DNA of 9,559 bases from Klebsiella pneumoniae (GCA_945878745.1 CAMDVY010000083.1:1-9559); one strand, 5' to 3'; shown: positions 1 through 5,966, counted from the first letter of the stretch. Notes: a model not told the origin generated them from the letters alone. A program made the numbers and translations.

Positions 1-618
1 ATCGATGACAGCCTCGATGGTGTGCTTCTTGTTTTTGTCGAGATCTGGCGGGCTATCCAGGTCCACAACAAGTCCGTCCACGCGCGCACGTATGAAGCCG
101 CCGGCAACCAGTTCCTTGAATACATGCAGGTGTTCACCTTTGCGATCGTTGATAACAGGCGCAAGGATCATGATGCGCCGGTCGCCCGGCAACGCGAGTA
201 CCTGATCCACCATCTGGCTGACTGTTTGTGCAGCCAGCGGCGCATCATGAGTGGGACACCTGGGTTCTCCTACGCGCGCGTAGAGCAGACGAAGGTAGTC
301 ATATATTTCAGTGATCGTGCCAACGGTTGAGCGAGGATTGTGTGAAGTCGATTTCTGCTCGATGGAAATCGCAGGCGACAGACCTTCGATATGATCAACA
401 TCGGGCTTTTCCATCATCGACAGGAACTGCCGTGCGTATGCGGATAGCGATTCGACGTAACGTCGCTGACCTTCCGCATACAAGGTATCGAAAGCAAGCG
501 ATGACTTGCCCGATCCGGACAGCCCGGTGATGACCACCAGCTTGTCGCGTGGCAGATCGAGATCGATGTTCTTCAGATTGTGGGTGCGCGCACCTCGCAC
601 CGAAATGGTGTCCGCCAC
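1..618 (-). CDS. uvrA: UvrABC excinuclease subunit A (UvrA), N-terminal part, cut by window edge
   Basis: UvrA is the ABC-type ATPase that scans DNA for bulky lesions and loads UvrB in nucleotide excision repair. The first 206 codons are present and the frame is open to base 1. Seen: the N-terminal block ISVRGARTHNLKNIDLDLPR; a Walker A motif GLSGSGKSS at residues 32-40 with Lys38; then YAEGQRRYVESLSAYARQFL, EGLSPAISIEQKS and NPRSTVGTITE, all hallmark UvrA segments; and the start of the UvrB-binding region (GEPRCPTHDAPLAAQTVSQM onward). The ABC signature, both Walker B motifs and the zinc fingers lie outside the window. The start is GTG at 618-616 (protein MADTISVRG): the only stop-free codons upstream are ATC, AAC, CGA, AAT and GAC before a TGA, so no ATG is available. 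The Shine-Dalgarno is weak. The gene is divergent from ssb, a common gammaproteobacterial arrangement. Identification is certain. Confidence 0.97.
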   Translation of the reverse strand, partial: MADTISVRGARTHNLKNIDLDLPRDKLVVITGLSGSGKSSLAFDTLYAEGQRRYVESLSAYARQFLSMMEKPDVDHIEGLSPAISIEQKSTSHNPRSTVGTITEIYDYLRLLYARVGEPRCPTHDAPLAAQTVSQMVDQVLALPGDRRIMILAPVINDRKGEHLHVFKELVAGGFIRARVDGLVVDLDSPPDLDKNKKHTIEAVID

Positions 619-671
619 GATGTTTCGATTGTCTCAAAGGTTGGGAGTGCCCTTGCGGGGGCGAACCATCG

Positions 672-700
672 ACGATAGCGGGTGAGCCAGATCGCAGCAA
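672..700 (-). promoter_or_regulatory. Candidate sigma70 promoter for uvrA (weak)
   Basis: On the minus strand TTGCTG (700-695) is followed after 17 bases by TATCGT (677-672). This matches 3/6 of the -35 and 4/6 of the -10 consensus with ideal spacing, about 54 bases ahead of the uvrA GTG. It is the best pair I found by eye in this spacer, and it could be chance. No LexA-type CTG-N10-CAG element overlaps it. Confidence 0.3.
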
Positions 701-743
701 GCAAATCGCCGAGGGCGCACGTGAAACCCGGTGACCAAGGACT

Positions 744-772
744 TTGGCCTGGGTCTTGGCTTGGTTTAGACT
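744..772 (+). promoter_or_regulatory. Candidate sigma70 promoter for ssb
   Basis: TTGGCC (744-749) is separated by 17 bases from TAGACT (767-772), with 4/6 matches to each consensus hexamer. This would start transcription near 779 and give a leader of about 36 bases before the ssb ATG at 815. It is inferred from spacing and consensus only. Confidence 0.4.
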
Positions 773-814
773 GCGGGCTTCCACCCATCAGCAGCGATCA
801 GCGAGAGCACCCTC

Positions 815-1294
815 ATGGCACGCGGTATCAACAAAGTCATCCTCGTCGGCAACCTTGGTCGCGATCCGGAAACGCGGTATCTGCCTAGCGGCGATCCTGT
901 GACCAGTTTCAGCATTGCTACCTCGGAAGGCTGGCGCGACAAACAATCTGGCCAGACCCAGGAGCGCACCGAGTGGCACAACATCGTGTGCTTCAAGCGA
1001 CTGGCTGAAATCGCTTCGGAATATCTTCGCAAAGGATCCAAGGTCTATCTCGAAGGTCAGTTGCGAACGCAATCCTGGGACAAGGATGGTCAGAAGCACT
1101 ACCGGACGGAAATTGTCGCCCGCGAAATGCAGATGCTGGATGGCAAGGGTGAGGGCCAAGGCCGTCCTGCTGGTGGCTCGGGTGGTGGTGCGCCAAGTGG
1201 CTTCGAATCGCGCCAGTCGTCATCGGGTCCGTCATATGACAATCGCCCGACGTTGCCGGCGGACGATGATTTTGATGATGACATTCCGTTCTAG
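815..1294 (+). CDS. ssb: Single-stranded DNA-binding protein SSB
   Basis: SSB coats single-stranded DNA as a homotetramer during replication, repair and recombination, and recruits partner proteins through its C-terminal tip. The 159-residue product has the bacterial OB fold at residues 1-109 (INKVILVGNLGRDPETRY, then EWHNIVCFKRLAEIASEYLRKG). The DNA-stacking aromatics Trp40, Trp54, Phe60 and Trp88 fall at the same numbers as in E. coli SSB. A Gly/Ser-rich linker follows (about 111-148), and the acidic interaction tip DDFDDDIPF ends the protein. Length is close to that of E. coli SSB, with a somewhat shorter and less Gln-rich linker. The ATG at 815 gives the usual N-terminus MARGINKV; a GAGAG stretch at 802-806 is a modest Shine-Dalgarno. 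It is divergent from uvrA and likely monocistronic, since terminator-like hairpins follow it. Confidence 0.98.
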   Translation: MARGINKVILVGNLGRDPETRYLPSGDPVTSFSIATSEGWRDKQSGQTQERTEWHNIVCFKRLAEIASEYLRKGSKVYLEGQLRTQSWDKDGQKHYRTEIVAREMQMLDGKGEGQGRPAGGSGGGAPSGFESRQSSSGPSYDNRPTLPADDDFDDDIPF

Positions 1295-1359
1295 GAAAAC
1301 ATCCGGAACACAGGACTGAACGCGGTGCCTGGTTGCTGCGCGCGTTCAATCAGTAGCTA

Positions 1360-1385
1360 GTGGTGCACGGATGCACCACCATTTT
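1360..1385 (+). terminator. Probable rho-independent terminator of ssb
   Basis: GTGGTGCA (1360-1367) and TGCACCAC (1372-1379) form a perfect 8-bp stem around the tetraloop CGGA, followed after three bases by TTTT (1382-1385). It lies 65 bases past the ssb stop. The short T tract makes it a moderate candidate. On the opposite strand no T run follows the stem, so it is directional for ssb. Confidence 0.6.
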
Positions 1386-1403
1386 CCCTGCGTGAAACGC
1401 TGG

Positions 1404-1442
1404 GCCCCTTTTTGAAGAGAGGGGCGAGAAGCGCGACGCGCT
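1404..1442. repeat. Two adjacent inverted repeats in the ssb-hydrolase spacer
   Basis: GCCCCT at 1404-1409 pairs with AGGGGC at 1420-1425, and the stem can extend inward through T-A and T-G pairs. Immediately after, AGCGC (1430-1434) pairs with GCGCT (1438-1442) around GAC. Neither has a T tract on either strand, so they are not classic intrinsic terminators. They could be 3'-end stabilising hairpins of either convergent transcript. Confidence 0.5.
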
Positions 1443-1451
1443 CCGACCTCC

Positions 1452-1473
1452 GCGATTCGCTTAAGCGAATCGC
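1452..1473. repeat. 22-bp perfect palindrome between convergent genes
   Basis: The half-site GCGATTCGCTT at 1452-1462 is followed directly by its exact reverse complement (1463-1473). As RNA it would be a 9-bp stem with a TTAA loop. On the plus strand it is followed by TTGTT, a poor terminator tail; on the minus strand it is followed by GGAGG. It sits 16 bases beyond the stop of the minus-strand hydrolase gene. It could be a second or bidirectional terminator, a processing hairpin or a dispersed palindromic repeat; the window alone cannot decide. Confidence 0.75.
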
Positions 1474-1488
1474 TTGTTCAGAGAATCC

Positions 1489-2268
1489 TTAGAGCGCGCT
1501 GCGGAAATAGCTGACTATCTCCGCTAATGCTAGAGCCGTGGGATGATCGGTCGAGTCGACGAAATCCAGCGTTAAAACCGAGTGCCCCTTGCCTGGCAGG
1601 GTTCGCAAGCGAATTCGCTCGCGATCGGCGTTGAATGCCTTATCTATGGCCGTAAATTTTTCCGCGGTGCACAGGCCGTCTTCAGCGAAGCGATAGCTCA
1701 ACATCGGTTGAGTTGCGTCCAACCTGGTCTTGATCTCGTCTATGTCCGTGGCGGACATGTGCAGTGCGGACTGATCTCGAATGGGCATTGACGGTTGCGA
1801 CGCAACTCCAGCGAGCACGCTGTCGTCGGCCATCAGCGAGATTGCAAAATTGCCGGTCAGGCACATTCCGATGGTGGCAACTCCCTTGACCCCATGTTGT
1901 ACCCGCAACTCCTGACACAGTGCCCGCAACCAGTCGACGATCGGACTGGTCCCATGCTTTTCCAGTAACCTGAATTCTCGTCGCATACACATGACGCGCA
2001 CGAGGTTGCCGACCATCGAGATCTTGCCAAGTGGGCCAAAGAGATGGGGCAGGACGGTAGTAAAGCCAGCCTCTCGCAGCCGTTCTGCCAGGGCCAAAGT
2101 CTGCGGACCAATGCCGGGTAATTCCTGGATGATCACCACAATTGGACCCTTGCCCGCCGTGTACACGTCGTGGCTGACGTTGTGTCCGCTGGCGACCGGG
2201 GCAACAAAGGAGCGCTTCGAATATTCTTGCATCTGTTCTTGCGTCTGTTTTTGCATCTGTTGTTGCAT
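1489..2268 (-). CDS. Dienelactone hydrolase family protein (alpha/beta hydrolase)
   Basis: This is a cytoplasmic alpha/beta-hydrolase of the dienelactone hydrolase (carboxymethylenebutenolidase) family; its substrate is not evident. With the start chosen here the protein has 259 residues. Seen: QELPGIG with Glu49, the nucleophile motif GMCLTGN with Cys136, AEDGLC with Asp197 as the probable triad acid, and GKGHS with His229. The Glu-to-Cys distance of 87 equals that of classical DLH (Glu36/Cys123), and the Asp-to-His distance is nearly the same. The start is uncertain. ATG 2268 has GGAAGG five bases upstream. ATG 2322 (277 aa) has GAGG about nine bases upstream. GTG 2373 adds an Arg-rich stretch that looks non-coding. 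ATG 2232, inside a QxQM repeat, is where family members would usually begin. The gene is isolated and convergent with ssb, with no catabolic neighbours, so a chloroaromatic pathway role is not supported. Confidence 0.88.
   Translation of the reverse strand: MQQQMQKQTQEQMQEYSKRSFVAPVASGHNVSHDVYTAGKGPIVVIIQELPGIGPQTLALAERLREAGFTTVLPHLFGPLGKISMVGNLVRVMCMRREFRLLEKHGTSPIVDWLRALCQELRVQHGVKGVATIGMCLTGNFAISLMADDSVLAGVASQPSMPIRDQSALHMSATDIDEIKTRLDATQPMLSYRFAEDGLCTAEKFTAIDKAFNADRERIRLRTLPGKGHSVLTLDFVDSTDHPTALALAEIVSYFRSAL
2226..2268 (-). repeat. 12-bp tandem repeat encoding the hydrolase N-terminus
   Basis: About 3.6 copies of a 12-bp unit (plus-strand form CTTGCATCTGTT, with single-base changes) lie head to tail. 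On the coding strand they give four-residue blocks QQQM, QKQT, QEQM and a degenerate QEYS. Three copies carry an in-frame ATG (2268, 2256, 2232), so the repeat also multiplies possible start codons. Confidence 0.85.
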
Positions 2269-2270
2269 AA

Positions 2271-2285
2271 GAGCCTTCCAGGCTC
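2271..2285 (-). promoter_or_regulatory. Shine-Dalgarno of the hydrolase gene inside a small hairpin
   Basis: On the minus strand GGAAGG (2279-2274) stands five bases before ATG 2268 and supports that start. The same stretch is an inverted repeat, GAGCC-TGGAA-GGCTC, so part of the ribosome site lies in a 5-bp stem and part in its loop. This could reduce initiation there. It is also translated if the upstream start at 2322 is used. Confidence 0.45.
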
Positions 2286-2413
2286 GATTCTCCGATTTGT
2301 CATGGTAACCGCTCACTGACATTCTGCGGTGCCTCGATTCGACGTGTCGGCGTGAAGGTTGCGGCCTTCGCACCTGTCCGTCGAACCCTTTGGATCGATC
2401 GTTCCGAAACTGC

Positions 2414-2419
2414 AGGAGG
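2414..2419 (+). promoter_or_regulatory. Strong Shine-Dalgarno deciding the Lon-domain start
   Basis: AGGAGG at 2414-2419 is a full consensus ribosome site, nine bases before GTG 2429. A second AGGA at 2424-2427 sits seven bases before GTG 2435. Together they place initiation within the GTG run and argue against the in-frame TTG at 2390. Confidence 0.7.
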
Positions 2420-2428
2420 AGACAGGAA

Positions 2429-3055
2429 GTGGTGGTGGTGCGTCAGGAGATTGCGCTGTTCCCCTTGCGCACGGTGATGTTTCCGGCTGGAACCTTGCCG
2501 CTTCGAATTTTCGAAACCCGGTACGTGGACATGGTTCGCCGCTGCAGCCGGCAGAATGAACCCTTTGGCGTTGTCTTGATCCGTCAGGGTGTTGAGGCGC
2601 GGATTCAGCGTGAAGACGTGCAACCGGAGATTTTCTCGGTGGGTACCACTGCCGTTATCGCTGATTTCAATCAGCTGAGTGATGGCATGCTGGGTATCGT
2701 CTGCAAGGGCGAACGAAAATTCCGTGTAACCAGTACGCGTGAACAGGCAGATCACCTGCTCCTTGCCGAGGTTGAACTCCTTGTTGATGAACCGTCTGCC
2801 GGTCTATCGCCCGACGATGGGGCCCTGGTGGACATTCTTCGAGAGCTGGTCCTGCACCCCATGGTTCAGAAGCTGGGTCTCCAGGTGGATTTTGACGATG
2901 GACGCTCGGTTAGTTGGCGCTTGGCGGAGCTCTTGCCAATCGAGCCGGAGATCAAGCAGAGTCTGCTGCAAATGCAGTCTCCGCGGGAGCGTCTTGCGGA
3001 ACTCAGGCGCCTGGTGTCGAAGCTGCGCGGTGATCCCCCGATGCGTACCTTCTGA
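2429..3055 (+). CDS. Stand-alone Lon N-terminal (substrate-binding) domain protein
   Basis: The protein of about 208 residues consists of the LON N-terminal domain found at the front of Lon protease, without the AAA+ ATPase or Ser-Lys protease domains. Seen: the opening block IALFPLRTVMFPAGTLPLRI followed by FETRYVDMV, typical of this fold, then PFGVVLIRQG, VGTTAVIADF and GIVCKGERKFRV, and a helical C-terminal part (LVDILRELVLHP, SVSWRLAELLPIE, RERLAELRRLVSKL). Such proteins are widespread in proteobacteria and often listed as peptidase S16 or LON-domain proteins; no catalytic activity is expected and the role is poorly known. Four consecutive GTG codons (2429-2440) begin the frame behind a consensus Shine-Dalgarno; I take the first. 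The gene precedes proA by just over 100 bases but probably is a separate unit, because a good -10 box lies between them. Confidence 0.9.
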   Translation: MVVVRQEIALFPLRTVMFPAGTLPLRIFETRYVDMVRRCSRQNEPFGVVLIRQGVEARIQREDVQPEIFSVGTTAVIADFNQLSDGMLGIVCKGERKFRVTSTREQADHLLLAEVELLVDEPSAGLSPDDGALVDILRELVLHPMVQKLGLQVDFDDGRSVSWRLAELLPIEPEIKQSLLQMQSPRERLAELRRLVSKLRGDPPMRTF

Positions 3056-3097
3056 TTTCAACCCCTTTGCTGCCGAGTTGTGGATCACCCATAAATA

Positions 3098-3126
3098 ACT
3101 GATCTGCTGGCCTTTCTGGTTATAAT
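3098..3126 (+). promoter_or_regulatory. Probable promoter of the proA-nadD-rsfS-rlmH-mrdA-rodA gene train
   Basis: A perfect TATAAT lies at 3121-3126 in an otherwise AT-richer gap. The -35 region is weak: CTGATC (3099-3104, 16-base spacer) or ACTGAT (3098-3103, 17-base spacer). Transcription would begin near 3133, about 36 bases before the proA ATG. No terminator hairpin is evident between the Lon-domain stop and this site, so read-through may add to expression. Confidence 0.55.
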
Positions 3127-3153
3127 TGTCTTCGCTCCGTTCATTCCGGGATC

Positions 3154-3161
3154 AGGGAAGG
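3154..3161 (+). promoter_or_regulatory. Shine-Dalgarno deciding the proA start
   Basis: AGGGAAGG ends seven bases before ATG 3169. The in-frame GTG at 3163 would be only one base away from it, so the ATG is the real start and the protein begins MNAPLTD. Confidence 0.7.
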
Positions 3162-3168
3162 TGTGCAA

Positions 3169-4443
3169 ATGAATGCACCGCTGACAGATGTCGATCTCCA
3201 GATACGTGCCATTGCCGAGCAGGCTCGGCAGGCGTCCCGCCGCATGGCGGCTGCGCCGACCAATGCCCGCTCCCTTGCGTTGCACGGCATTGCCGAGTCC
3301 CTTGCTCGCCATAGTGAAGCACTGATCGCTGCCAACGCGATCGATCTGGCGCGAGCCAGCAAGACCGGCCTTGATCAGCCGCTACTGGATCGGCTGGGTA
3401 TTGATCAGGCAGGCATCGATCGAATGATTGAAGGTGTACTTCAAGTCGATGCGTTACCCGATCCGGTTGGGCAGATCAGTGACCTGCACTTTGTCCCTTC
3501 CGGTCTGCAGATTGGGCGAATGCGTGTGCCATTGGGGGTTGTCGGAATCATCTACGAATCGCGTCCCAACGTGACTGTTGATGCAGCGGCACTGTGTCTG
3601 AAATCCGGGAACGCGTGCATCCTGCGTGGTGGTAGCGAGTCCATTGAGTCGAATCGAGCCTTGGCTCGGTGCATAGCCGAAGGTCTGATCGCCGGGGGCC
3701 TGCCAGTAGAAGCCGTGCAGGTGATTGACACCACGGATCGCGCAGCAGTCGGAGCGCTGGTTCGCCAGGTTGGACTCGTGGACGTGATTATTCCACGAGG
3801 AGGCCGAGGGTTGATCGAGAGGATCGCCGAGGAAACACGTATTCCGGTCATCAAACACCTGGATGGGATCTGCCACGTGTATATCGATGCCAGTGCTGAT
3901 GCGCGTATGGCGATCGACATCGCCGTGAACTCGAAGACCGAGAAGTACGCGGTGTGCAACGCGATTGAAACGTTGCTGGTGCACGAGGACCGTGCGGATG
4001 AACTGTTGCCATTGCTGGCAGAGCGCTACAGCGCTGCCGGCGTTGAACTCAGAGGATGCGCTGCCACGCTGGCCCGGATTCCCTCGGCCCGTGCAGCGAC
4101 AGAAGACGACTGGTATGCGGAATACCTCGGACCCATACTGGCGGTGCGCGTGGTCGCTTCACTGGATGCAGCGATCGAGCACATCAATTGTTATGGCTCG
4201 CAGCACACCGATGCGATTGTGACCGCTGATCTGGCGGCATCGAGGCGATTTGTTACGGAAGTGGATTCCGCATCGGTGATGGTCAATACATCGACGCAGT
4301 TTGCTGATGGATTTGAATTTGGTCTGGGAGCCGAAATCGGGATCTCCACGGACAAGCTGCATGCCAGAGGGCCGGTAGGTCTTGAAGGGCTGACGACCCA
4401 GAAGTACGTGGTCTACGGACAAGGTGAAGTACGCAAGCGTTGA
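3169..4443 (+). CDS. proA: Gamma-glutamyl phosphate reductase (glutamate-5-semialdehyde dehydrogenase)
   Basis: ProA reduces gamma-glutamyl phosphate with NADPH to glutamate-5-semialdehyde, the second step of proline synthesis in the cytoplasm. The 424-residue protein, close to the usual 415-425, has the aldehyde-dehydrogenase-like fold. Seen: PLGVVGIIYESRPNVTVDAA (121-140), the nucleotide-binding LKSGNACILRGGSE (144-157), DVIIPRGG (205-212), IPVIKHLDGICHVYID (225-240), and KYAVCNAIETLLVH with the catalytic Cys263. The C-terminus shows the conserved VMVNTSTQFADGFEFGLGAE and TSKLHARGP-like ISTDKLHARGPVGLEGLTT blocks. ATG 3169 is chosen over GTG 3163 on Shine-Dalgarno spacing. No proB (glutamate kinase) is next to it, as is common in gammaproteobacteria outside the enterics. 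It overlaps nadD by four bases. Confidence 0.97.
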   Translation: MNAPLTDVDLQIRAIAEQARQASRRMAAAPTNARSLALHGIAESLARHSEALIAANAIDLARASKTGLDQPLLDRLGIDQAGIDRMIEGVLQVDALPDPVGQISDLHFVPSGLQIGRMRVPLGVVGIIYESRPNVTVDAAALCLKSGNACILRGGSESIESNRALARCIAEGLIAGGLPVEAVQVIDTTDRAAVGALVRQVGLVDVIIPRGGRGLIERIAEETRIPVIKHLDGICHVYIDASADARMAIDIAVNSKTEKYAVCNAIETLLVHEDRADELLPLLAERYSAAGVELRGCAATLARIPSARAATEDDWYAEYLGPILAVRVVASLDAAIEHINCYGSQHTDAIVTADLAASRRFVTEVDSASVMVNTSTQFADGFEFGLGAEIGISTDKLHARGPVGLEGLTTQKYVVYGQGEVRKR

Positions 4444-5093
4444 TTGCCTTGCTTGGTGGAACATTTGATCCGGTTCATGTGGGCCATGTGGCTGCAGCGC
4501 AGACGGCACGACGGTTGCTCGGCATCGACGCGGTTCGGCTGATTGTTGCAGCTGACCCCTATCACAAGCGGGATCATAACCGGACGAACGCAGTGATCAC
4601 TCCCGCGCGACATCGACTGGCGATGGTGCAGCTCGCTTGCGAAAATTCCGGGGGTCTTGTTGCGGATGGGTCGGATCTCGATCGCAAGGGACCGTCCTAC
4701 ACCATCGACCTGCTGGAACGAAGAGCGCTTGCCGACGCCGCAGAGCGACGGGTGTGGATCATTGGCGATGATGCCTTTGCAGAAATCCTCAGCTGGCGGA
4801 GGGTTGAAGAGGTCTTCCAGCTCACCAGCTTTCTGGTGTTTACGCGACGAGGACATCGTTCCTTCTGGTCTGCTGAACTGGAACGCGTCGTGCGGCCTCG
4901 CCGTGCTCGTGCGTTGTCCTGTGAGCGTCATGGTGAAGTCATGCTTTCTGAAGAGACCCTGCCAGCCGTCTCTTCTACCATGATCAGAGATTGTCTTCGG
5001 CGCGGGGAGTGTGTCGATCAGTGGTTGCCACCGACGGTACTGAAATACATCAAGGAAAATCATCTCTATGAAGAAAGCCGCGAAGCGAGCTAA
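4440..5093 (+). CDS. nadD: Nicotinate-nucleotide adenylyltransferase
   Basis: NadD transfers AMP from ATP to nicotinate mononucleotide to make deamido-NAD, the penultimate step of NAD synthesis. The 217-residue product has the nucleotidyltransferase Rossmann fold. Seen: GGTFDPVHVGH (6-16) with the HxGH ATP-binding motif, KGPSYTIDLL (83-92; family SYTxDTL), GDDAF (109-113; family GxDAF) and SSTMIR (178-183), the family's ISSTxIR signature near the C-terminus. The start is TTG at 4440, and its TTGA overlaps the proA stop TGA. The frame is closed by TGA at 4425-4427, and between it and the TTG there is no ATG or GTG. The only other option, TTG 4449, would begin three residues before the first motif. 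AAGGTGA at 4421-4427 is a distant Shine-Dalgarno, so translation coupled to proA is likely. Its 3' end overlaps rsfS by 26 bases. Confidence 0.96.
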   Translation: MIALLGGTFDPVHVGHVAAAQTARRLLGIDAVRLIVAADPYHKRDHNRTNAVITPARHRLAMVQLACENSGGLVADGSDLDRKGPSYTIDLLERRALADAAERRVWIIGDDAFAEILSWRRVEEVFQLTSFLVFTRRGHRSFWSAELERVVRPRRARALSCERHGEVMLSEETLPAVSSTMIRDCLRRGECVDQWLPPTVLKYIKENHLYEESREAS

Positions 5094-5481
5094 AACGGCC
5101 AAACAAGTTCCACAGACACAAAAGCTGGAGCAGGCCATCGTCGCAGCACTGGAGGATGGCAAGGCCATCGCCCCCGTGGTACTCGACGTCAAGCAGCTGT
5201 GCAGTTTCACGGATGTGATGGTTGTCGTCACCGGTAACACCGGTCGGCATGTCAATGCGCTGGTGGATCGTGTCATCGAAGGTGCCCGTTTGATTGGCGA
5301 GCGTACGATTGGCGTGGAAGGGCGGGAAACCAACGAGTGGGTTCTGGTCGATTTTGGTGATGTGGTTGTGCATGTCATGCAGAAGGATGCACGAGCGCTG
5401 TATGAACTGGAAAAACTCTGGTCAGAATTACCGGCCGATTCGTCGCCAGCTGATGCGTTACTAGTAGCGCCGCTTGCATGA
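5068..5481 (+). CDS. rsfS: Ribosomal silencing factor RsfS (YbeB/Iojap family)
   Basis: RsfS binds ribosomal protein uL14 on the large subunit and blocks joining with the 30S subunit, lowering translation when nutrients are scarce; it is also linked to late 50S assembly. The 137-residue product shows the family core: LDVKQLCSFTDVMVVVTGNT (39-58), GRHVNALVDRV, the GVEGRETNEWVLVDFGDVVV stretch and HVMQKDARALYELEKLW. An Ala/Lys-rich N-terminal extension (MKKAAKRAKTAK) of about 17 residues precedes the core and may touch rRNA, which is inference. ATG 5068 lies inside the end of nadD; AAGGA at 5052-5056 is an acceptable Shine-Dalgarno. The stop TGA overlaps the rlmH start in ATGA. nadD-rsfS-rlmH is a conserved gene string. 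Confidence 0.96.
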   Translation: MKKAAKRAKTAKQVPQTQKLEQAIVAALEDGKAIAPVVLDVKQLCSFTDVMVVVTGNTGRHVNALVDRVIEGARLIGERTIGVEGRETNEWVLVDFGDVVVHVMQKDARALYELEKLWSELPADSSPADALLVAPLA

Positions 5482-5957
5482 ATGTTCGCATCCTCACAGT
5501 GAGCAAGCGGCAGCCGCCCTGGATCAACGCAGGCTTTGACGAGTACGCAAAGCGACTGCGAGGCAGCTTGCCTCTTGAGTTGGTTGAGATTTCCCCAGCC
5601 GATCGACACGGTATACATAGCGCTGAGCAGCTGTTGCAGTGCAAGGCGTTGGAGGCAGGCCGGATCAAGGCCCAACAGCGCGCACAGGAAGCCAGCGTGG
5701 CGCTTGATGAACGTGGCCGTCCGCTCAGCACCACTGCACTGGCTGAGTTTCTGCAAGACTGTCAGCTCGAAGCACGCCCACCCGCATTCATCGTCGGTGG
5801 AGCCGACGGCTTGCATCCGGATGTGATCAATTCTGCACGGACATCGTTCAGTCTCTCCGGTTTGACGCTGCCCCATGGCATCGTCCGGGTCATCCTGGCA
5901 GAAGCGTTGTATCGGGCCTGGAGCCTGCTGAACAATCATCCGTACCATCGGGCTTGA
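5478..5957 (+). CDS. rlmH: 23S rRNA (pseudouridine1915-N3)-methyltransferase RlmH
   Basis: RlmH is a SPOUT-class methyltransferase that uses S-adenosylmethionine to methylate N3 of pseudouridine 1915 in helix 69 of 23S rRNA, acting on assembled 70S ribosomes. The 159 residues match the family's usual 155-160. Seen: PPWINAGFDEYAKRL (13-27), the LDERG block (76-80), the knot motif FIVGGADGL (104-112), SLSGLTLPHGIVRVILAEAL (125-144), YRAW and the C-terminal NHPYHRA that positions the substrate. The knot region and C-terminus align residue for residue with what I recall of E. coli RlmH. ATG 5478 overlaps the rsfS stop (ATGA), implying translational coupling. A nine-base gap separates it from mrdA. 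Confidence 0.97.
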   Translation: MNVRILTVSKRQPPWINAGFDEYAKRLRGSLPLELVEISPADRHGIHSAEQLLQCKALEAGRIKAQQRAQEASVALDERGRPLSTTALAEFLQDCQLEARPPAFIVGGADGLHPDVINSARTSFSLSGLTLPHGIVRVILAEALYRAWSLLNNHPYHRA

Positions 5958-5966
5958 CCGACCACC

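Larger units (their letters stand above)
2269..2428. other. Divergent spacer between hydrolase and Lon-domain genes
   Basis: This 160-bp stretch must hold the promoters of both divergent genes, unless the hydrolase starts further upstream. I see no convincing -35/-10 pair on either strand. It contains a small imperfect hairpin at 2354-2369 (GAAGG/CCTTC around TTGCGG), the overlapping double GATC at 2393-2400, and the Shine-Dalgarno of the Lon-domain gene at its right edge. Confidence 0.4.

Noticed and set aside
395..784. A 129-codon minus-strand frame overlapping the uvrA start
   Set aside because: It is in a different frame from the unmistakable UvrA N-terminus and is a shadow.
1608..1619. 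12-bp palindrome AGCGAATTCGCT within the hydrolase gene
   Set aside because: It is short, within coding sequence, and expected by chance given the frequent GCGA/TCGC words here.
1991..2308. A 105-codon plus-strand frame with a Cys-rich run (CICSCVCFCICCC)
   Set aside because: The cysteine run is just the complement of the Gln-coding 12-bp repeat in the hydrolase gene; it has no family resemblance.
2297..2325. TTGTCA with CATTCT 17 bases later as a promoter for the Lon-domain gene
   Set aside because: The -35 is fair but the -10 matches only 3 of 6 positions and lies inside the possible hydrolase 5' coding region.
3454..3984. Minus-strand frames of 135-176 codons inside proA
   Set aside because: They are antisense to a conserved gene, without any motif or ribosome site.
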